Shown one piece after another: positions 12,097 to 15,963 of a stretch of DNA of 15,963 nt. Under the pieces are notes generated by a model. That model had not been told where the DNA came from and made no database searches. It worked only from the letters and a program-made list of their open reading frames with translations. A program made the position numbers and the translations under genes. Source of the DNA: an uncultured Anaerovibrio sp. (GTDB lineage Bacteria > Bacillota > Negativicutes > Selenomonadales > Selenomonadaceae); contig CAAGDY010000133.1 in the NCBI GenBank assembly GCA_900768695.1, positions 1 to 15,963 of the forward strand, read 5' to 3'. Position 1 is the first letter of the stretch; the number at the start of each line of letters is the position of its first letter.

Positions 12097-14080
12097 CTTT
12101 TTCATTCTCCTCTATAAATAATTGTGTTGCATTGATGACATCCTTATAGACATCCTCCAGGGCGGTGCCGGTAATCTGGGCACCGGCCACATTCTGATGG
12201 CCGCCGCCGCCGAACTGCTCCATAATCAGCTGGACGTTGATGGCACCGGTGGAGCGAGCACTGATGCCCACCGTATCAGGTGCCAGGCGGAACACTACCA
12301 TGCTGGCTTTAGCGCCTTCAATGCGCAGCAGGGAGTCCGCCACCTGGGCGGCAATCACCTGAATATTCGGCAGCTCGTCTGTGCATTTTGTGATAATCAG
12401 CCCTCCCGGCAGCAGCTGTGCCTGCGACTTGGCCCTGGCCTTGGCCTGCTCCGTCTCAAAATCTGAGCGGAACATCTGCCTTACCACGATAGGGTCCGCA
12501 CCACAGCGGCGCAGGTAGGCGGCCGCGTCAAAGGTACGGACACCGGTCTGCACTGCAAAATTTTTGGTGTCCACCAGAATTCCGGCATAGAGGGCGGTAG
12601 CCTCCAGACGTGGCAGGTTCAGGTCATCGCCAAAGTAATACAGAAGCTCCGTTACCAGCTCGCTGGTGGAGCTGGTGGCAGGCTCGCTGTAGGTGAGCTT
12701 TGCATTTTTGATAAAGTTGGCACTGCGGCGGTGATGGTCAATAACCACGATATCCTTGATGCGGTCAAGGAGGTCAGGGGATGCCGTCAGGTGCGGAATA
12801 TGGGTGTCTACCACGAACAGCACCGGTTTTTCGGCGGTGATGTTTATCAGGCGGCTGGCAGGCAGGAACAGCTCTCCGTAGCCCTCCTTGCCCTTGAGGC
12901 TTTCCGTAAACCTGCTTATGCCGGTGTTAAACTCGCTGAGGATGATGTGTACCGGCTTTTTCAGCTGTCTTGCCATGCGGGAGATTCCCAGGGCGGCACC
13001 CAGGGAATCAAAGTCTTCATTCTGGTGCCCCATGATGAACACCTCGTCGGACTCCTGAATAATCTCATGAATGGAGTTGGAAATGATGCGCGCCTTGACG
13101 CGGGTATATTTTTCTACGGCCTTTGTCTTGCCGCCGTAGAAATTTGTCTGCCCCCGTTGCAGAACGGCAACCTGGTCGCCGCCCCTGCCCAGGGCCATTT
13201 CCAGCATGGAGTAAGCCTTGCCACCCAGCTGGTTGATGGTCTGGCTCTCTGCCACGGCCACGCCGATGCTGAGGGTGACGGCAAGATGCCGCACCGGGTT
13301 CTGCAGGGTGCGCACCTTGTCCAGTACGTCAAACTTTTCCTCAAGGGCCATGTCCAGATTGCGCCGCTCCATGACCACGATGTACAAATCGTCGGAAACC
13401 TTGCGCAGAAAGCCATCCAGATGGTTTACCCAGTCGGTAATGGCCTTGTTGGTTTCAAAAATCAGGGTGTTCTGCTCCGTATCGTTCAGACCCTGCAGGA
13501 CGTCGTTGTAGTTATCAATCTGTACATACATGAGGGTGGTACGGGAATCCGCGTGTATGCGCTTCAGAATCTCCAGGGCGGAGGCATCCTGAATGTACAG
13601 GGCCATCATGCCGCTGGGACTTTCCTTGGTAGCAACGGGCCTGTGGATGGTGTGGTAATGAATGTTTTCGTGGACAAAGACCATAGTGCCGGTGCGCCCC
13701 CAGACTGGCTCCAAATCCAGCTCCGGCCAGAAATCGGCCAGCGCCATATTGTAGGCAGGCTCTAGGTCAATATGCTTTTCCAGCTCTTTGTTGAACCACT
13801 GGATTCTGCCGCCCTGGTCCACCATCATTATAATCTGTGGCATTTGCTCCAGGGCGTAGTTGGCAACGCTGTTTACATTGCTGATGACCGTGTGGCAGTA
13901 ATGGTCAAACTCCTCACTGCGGCACAGGCAGCGCTCCCTGGCAAAAAACAGCAGGAGCAGCCAGACCATTGCCGCCACGGCACCAATAAATAAGTTGTAG
14001 ACAGCCAGTATCCCTGTGAGGATAAGCGCCGCAAAAAGAATAAAGCAGATATCCAGCCAGGCATTCAAATTACGTGGCAT
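12068..14080 (-). CDS. gdpP: Cyclic-di-AMP phosphodiesterase GdpP
   Basis: This membrane-bound enzyme hydrolyses c-di-AMP to pApA, setting the level of a second messenger for potassium, osmotic and cell-wall homeostasis. Domains in order over 670 residues: two membrane segments (about 10-47), a PAS domain (about 75-170), a degenerate GGDEF domain (about 180-310; VSDDLYIVVM replaces GGDEF, and the family's ALGRGGDQVAV follows at 296-306), the DHH domain (about 340-520) and DHHA1 at the C-terminus with QFGGGGHQNVAGAQ. Metal ligands visible are His352, Asp356 and Asp358 (GHQNEDFDSLG), Asp425 (VVDTH), the DHH at 448-450 and Asp504 (ILVDTKNF). All are intact, so activity is expected. The start at 14080 has GAGAGG seven bases upstream. 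The 3' end overlaps rplI. The order yybS-gdpP-rplI matches Bacillus. Confidence 0.96.
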   Translation of the reverse strand: MPRNLNAWLDICFILFAALILTGILAVYNLFIGAVAAMVWLLLLFFARERCLCRSEEFDHYCHTVISNVNSVANYALEQMPQIIMMVDQGGRIQWFNKELEKHIDLEPAYNMALADFWPELDLEPVWGRTGTMVFVHENIHYHTIHRPVATKESPSGMMALYIQDASALEILKRIHADSRTTLMYVQIDNYNDVLQGLNDTEQNTLIFETNKAITDWVNHLDGFLRKVSDDLYIVVMERRNLDMALEEKFDVLDKVRTLQNPVRHLAVTLSIGVAVAESQTINQLGGKAYSMLEMALGRGGDQVAVLQRGQTNFYGGKTKAVEKYTRVKARIISNSIHEIIQESDEVFIMGHQNEDFDSLGAALGISRMARQLKKPVHIILSEFNTGISRFTESLKGKEGYGELFLPASRLINITAEKPVLFVVDTHIPHLTASPDLLDRIKDIVVIDHHRRSANFIKNAKLTYSEPATSSTSELVTELLYYFGDDLNLPRLEATALYAGILVDTKNFAVQTGVRTFDAAAYLRRCGADPIVVRQMFRSDFETEQAKARAKSQAQLLPGGLIITKCTDELPNIQVIAAQVADSLLRIEGAKASMVVFRLAPDTVGISARSTGAINVQLIMEQFGGGGHQNVAGAQITGTALEDVYKDVINATQLFIEENEKDESNTSAGC

Positions 14081-14121
14081 AATATTACCTCTCGTTTTCT
14101 AAATCATTCGTGCTGTCAGTG

Positions 14122-15078
14122 TCAGCCGCGCCTGAAGCGCCTGCGGTAGTCAAACAGCATGTCAAACAGGCCGCCCACAGCGAGAAGCTGGGAAAGGGCG
14201 CCATTCAGAAAGATAAACAGCATGATTATCCAGAACAGCCAGCGGCTGATGCGGTTTCTGGCAAAGCTGCTGATGACGGATGCCCCCTGTATAAAGCCGG
14301 CCAGGGTGGACAGCACATAGGCGTTCAGCGACACCTGCTGCAGAAGCTCGATTTCCCTGGTGCTTCCCCAGTAGAGCCCCACCAAAGAAAAGCCAAAGAT
14401 ATAGAGGATAGCCTTTGGCAGTCGCCACTCGTCAAAATCCGGCAGGGTGGTGACATGATGCCCCAGGCGGCGCAGTACCTTGCCGCCTACGGCGAAGTTC
14501 AGCCAGGCGGTAATCATGCCGCTCAGCAGGAACACCACCGGCAACAGCAGGGTGACATATTCCATGGCATCCATAAACTGTGTTTTCGTCTTTTCCAGCT
14601 CGTCGGCGGACATGCCCAGGGCATCGTACATCTGGAAGGCGGCCCCGGCAGCTTCCTTCATGCTCTCTACCTGCTCCGCCATGGCCAGCGGGTTGATGCC
14701 GGTAATCAGCATGGTCAGCCCTGCGGTCAGGAATACGCCAATCAGGGACGCCACAATGCCGTAGAGCAGGATGCGGGAGGCGGACAGCCCCTTGTAAAAG
14801 CCGTAGCCCAGTGCCAGGCTGGGCGGTCCGAAGGCGGCTACCATATGAACTGCGCTCATGGGGGAAATCAGGATGGTCATGATGATGGCGGCGGCCGTCA
14901 CGCTGAGGACGCCGTACTGCATGCCGTGCCGCACAATCAGCACGATAATCGGCAGGGGCCACAAAAGGGTTGCGGCAATGCCGATTACGGGCAGATAAAC
15001 CGCCATCAGCGCCATGATGACCGTAATCGCCACCAGCAGGCCGCTTTCCGTGGTTGATTTTACTTTAAAGCTTCGCAT
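14122..15078 (-). CDS. yybS: DUF2232 polytopic membrane protein (YybS family)
   Basis: This 318-residue integral membrane protein of the DUF2232 family has no established biochemical function. About eight hydrophobic segments are visible: the first two follow a short basic N-terminus (residues about 13-50), with others near 55-70, 75-95, 100-130, 172-195, 222-240 and 280-300. A polar loop of about 35 residues rich in Glu, Met and Lys sits at about 133-168, and the C-terminus is basic (DYRRRFRRG). It is the first gene of the operon and lies 41 bases upstream of gdpP. The ribosome-binding site GGAG is about 13 bases before ATG 15078, a longer gap than usual, with no better start nearby. The conserved link to gdpP suggests a role in envelope or c-di-AMP physiology; this is inference from synteny. 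Confidence 0.88.
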   Translation of the reverse strand: MRSFKVKSTTESGLLVAITVIMALMAVYLPVIGIAATLLWPLPIIVLIVRHGMQYGVLSVTAAAIIMTILISPMSAVHMVAAFGPPSLALGYGFYKGLSASRILLYGIVASLIGVFLTAGLTMLITGINPLAMAEQVESMKEAAGAAFQMYDALGMSADELEKTKTQFMDAMEYVTLLLPVVFLLSGMITAWLNFAVGGKVLRRLGHHVTTLPDFDEWRLPKAILYIFGFSLVGLYWGSTREIELLQQVSLNAYVLSTLAGFIQGASVISSFARNRISRWLFWIIMLFIFLNGALSQLLAVGGLFDMLFDYRRRFRRG

Positions 15079-15131
15079 ATATTTATTGTTTCTCCTTCAA
15101 TCAAATTTAATCGATATTGCTTAACTAAGTT

Positions 15132-15160
15132 ATTATAGCACTTTATGGGCATTATGGCTA
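15132..15160 (-). promoter_or_regulatory. Promoter of the yybS-gdpP-rplI-lon-dnaB operon
   Basis: The minus strand reads TGCTATAAT ending at 15132, a perfect extended -10. The hexamer 17 bases upstream (15160-15155, TAGCCA) matches TTGACA at four of six positions and lies inside the first copy of a 21-bp direct repeat. The leader would be about 45 nt. Confidence 0.6.
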
Positions 15161-15183
15161 GATGGGATGGCATTATGGCAAGA
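15142..15183. repeat. Two 21-bp direct repeats in the divergent control region
   Basis: Units 15142-15162 and 15163-15183 agree at 15 of 21 positions and share a perfect core, GGCATTATGGC, at 15148-15158 and 15169-15179. The 21-base period is two helical turns, as expected for paired protein-binding sites. The first copy covers the -35 region of the yybS operon promoter. The remainder of 15079-15305 holds the two promoters and no gene. Confidence 0.5.
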
Positions 15184-15237
15184 GTATGTTTGTAATAAAT
15201 ATGAATGCTGGCAGATGGCATAAATATCATGTATTCG

Positions 15238-15266
15238 TTGAAGAAAATACCATAACCATGTATAAT
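15238..15266 (+). promoter_or_regulatory. Promoter of the partial phosphohexomutase gene
   Basis: TTGAAG at 15238-15243, a 17-base spacer and a perfect TATAAT at 15261-15266 give a predicted start near 15273, about 33 bases before the ATG at 15306. Confidence 0.7.
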
Positions 15267-15305
15267 TATGATGAAAATTATTTCCGGCAGGAGAGGAGTT
15301 TTGAT

Positions 15306-15963
15306 ATGACAGAAAAAGAATTGATGAAACTGCAAAACGGCAGTGATGTACGTGGTATTGCCCTGGAGGGGGTAGAGGGCGAGGCGGTCAACCTGCGCCC
15401 GGAGGCGGCAAACCTGATTGCGGCGGCCTTTGTGAGGTTTCTGGCTAAGAAGCTGGGCAGGCCGGCCGGGGAGCTGAAGATTGCGGTGGGGCATGATTCG
15501 CGCCTGTCTGCCACCAGCCTGAAGGAAGCGGCATTGCAGGGCATTCTGGCAGAGGGGGCTCAGGCCTTTGACTGCCACATGGCTTCCACCCCTGCCATGT
15601 TCATGTCCATTGTCTTTCCTGAAACACAGATGGACGGATCCATTATGATTACCGCCAGCCATCTGCCCTTTAACCGCAACGGCCTGAAGTTCTTCACCGC
15701 AGATGGCGGCCTGGAGAAGGAGAACATCATCGAGCTTTTGCAGACGGCGGCAGGCCTTGAGGAGCGCAGTGCTGATTTGGGGCAGGCCAGGCCGCTGGCG
15801 CTGATTGATATCTACGCGGCCAGCCTCTGCGACAAAATCCGTCAGGGCATCGGGAGCAGTGAAAACTACGCAAAGCCTCTGTCCGGCATGCACATTGTGG
15901 TGGATGCGGGCAATGGCGCAGGTGGCTTCTTTGCCGGCAAGGTGCTGGCGGAGCTGGGGGCGG
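15306..15963 (+). CDS. Phosphohexomutase (phosphomannomutase/phosphoglucomutase family), N-terminal 219 residues
   Basis: The gene runs off the right edge, so only the first 219 codons are seen. ATG 15306 has GAGAGGAG seven bases upstream. The N-terminus MTEKELMKLQNGSDVRG and the segment KIAVGHDSRLS (about 59-69) fit domain I of alpha-D-phosphohexomutases. The catalytic-serine segment reads MITASHLPFNRNGLKFF (about 114-130), with Leu where the common form has Asn (TASHNP). VVDAGNGAGG (about 203-212) marks the start of domain II. The TASHLP form defines a distinct subgroup of the superfamily whose substrate I cannot assign. It differs from the long-form mutase at 6229-7911, so the organism has at least two paralogues. 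The metal-binding and C-terminal phosphate-binding motifs lie outside the window. Confidence 0.88.
   Translation, partial: MTEKELMKLQNGSDVRGIALEGVEGEAVNLRPEAANLIAAAFVRFLAKKLGRPAGELKIAVGHDSRLSATSLKEAALQGILAEGAQAFDCHMASTPAMFMSIVFPETQMDGSIMITASHLPFNRNGLKFFTADGGLEKENIIELLQTAAGLEERSADLGQARPLALIDIYAASLCDKIRQGIGSSENYAKPLSGMHIVVDAGNGAGGFFAGKVLAELGA

Noticed and set aside
12096..12105. Upstream ATG as the rplI start
   Set aside because: It lies one base from the Shine-Dalgarno sequence and adds MKK to a protein whose family normally starts MKVILL.
12731..13765. Long plus-strand open frame opposite gdpP (344 codons)
   Set aside because: Antisense shadow of GdpP, whose metal ligands and domains are all intact; no ribosome-binding site or recognisable domain.
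14110..15057. Plus-strand open frame opposite yybS (315 codons)
   Set aside because: Translation is dominated by Gln, His and Gly, typical of the reverse complement of a membrane-protein gene; the minus-strand protein has convincing membrane segments.
15060..15893. Minus-strand open frame at the right end (277 codons)
   Set aside because: It runs through the divergent promoter region and opposes the phosphohexomutase frame, which has a ribosome-binding site, promoter and catalytic motif.

Overview
The window looks like chromosomal DNA of a diderm firmicute (Negativicutes, probably Selenomonadaceae or a close relative). Two things point there. The housekeeping block reads DUF2232 membrane protein (yybS) - gdpP - rplI - Lon-family protease - dnaB, which is Bacillus-type gene order. 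Yet the same window carries an outer-membrane autotransporter with a C-terminal beta-barrel ending in Phe, which requires an outer membrane. The taxon is inferred; no rRNA or other marker is present.

Layout: (1) About 85-1230, plus strand: a strong promoter, a possible leader peptide, a small acidic protein of unknown function, and a secreted/membrane protein resembling the N-terminal part of Tim44-like proteins. (2) 1231-1448: an unusual nested palindromic spacer, followed by a 50-residue minus-strand coiled-coil protein. (3) 1602-2254: about 650 bases without a recognisable gene. It holds quasi-repeats, an orphan perfect-stem terminator (possible small RNA), and a promoter with a G8 tract between -35 and -10. 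(4) 2255-4171: the autotransporter, with an AT-rich passenger and a GC-richer barrel. (5) 4412-5995: cysK divergent from a cysteine-free Rrf2 regulator, probably a CymR-type cysteine-metabolism module, with clear promoters on both sides. (6) 6229-7911, minus: a long-form phosphoglucomutase. (7) 8129-15078, minus: the five-gene operon, tightly packed with overlapping or near-abutting genes. (8) 15306 to the right edge, plus: the first 219 codons of a second phosphohexomutase, with a TASHLP catalytic-serine motif.

How the parts fit: the minus-strand operon couples c-di-AMP turnover (GdpP), a ribosomal protein (bL9), proteolysis (Lon family) and replication (DnaB). It is transcribed from an extended -10 promoter near 15132 and ends in a hairpin at the dnaB stop. 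cysK makes cysteine from O-acetylserine, and the adjacent regulator probably controls it. The most notable non-genic signals are the G8-spaced, dyad-embedded autotransporter promoter (candidate phase variation), the nested palindrome at 1233-1456, the four in-frame 42-bp repeats inside the Lon-family gene, and a 21-bp direct repeat between the divergent yybS and phosphohexomutase promoters. I did not find a clearly new multi-gene system; the novelty is mostly regulatory and repeat architecture.
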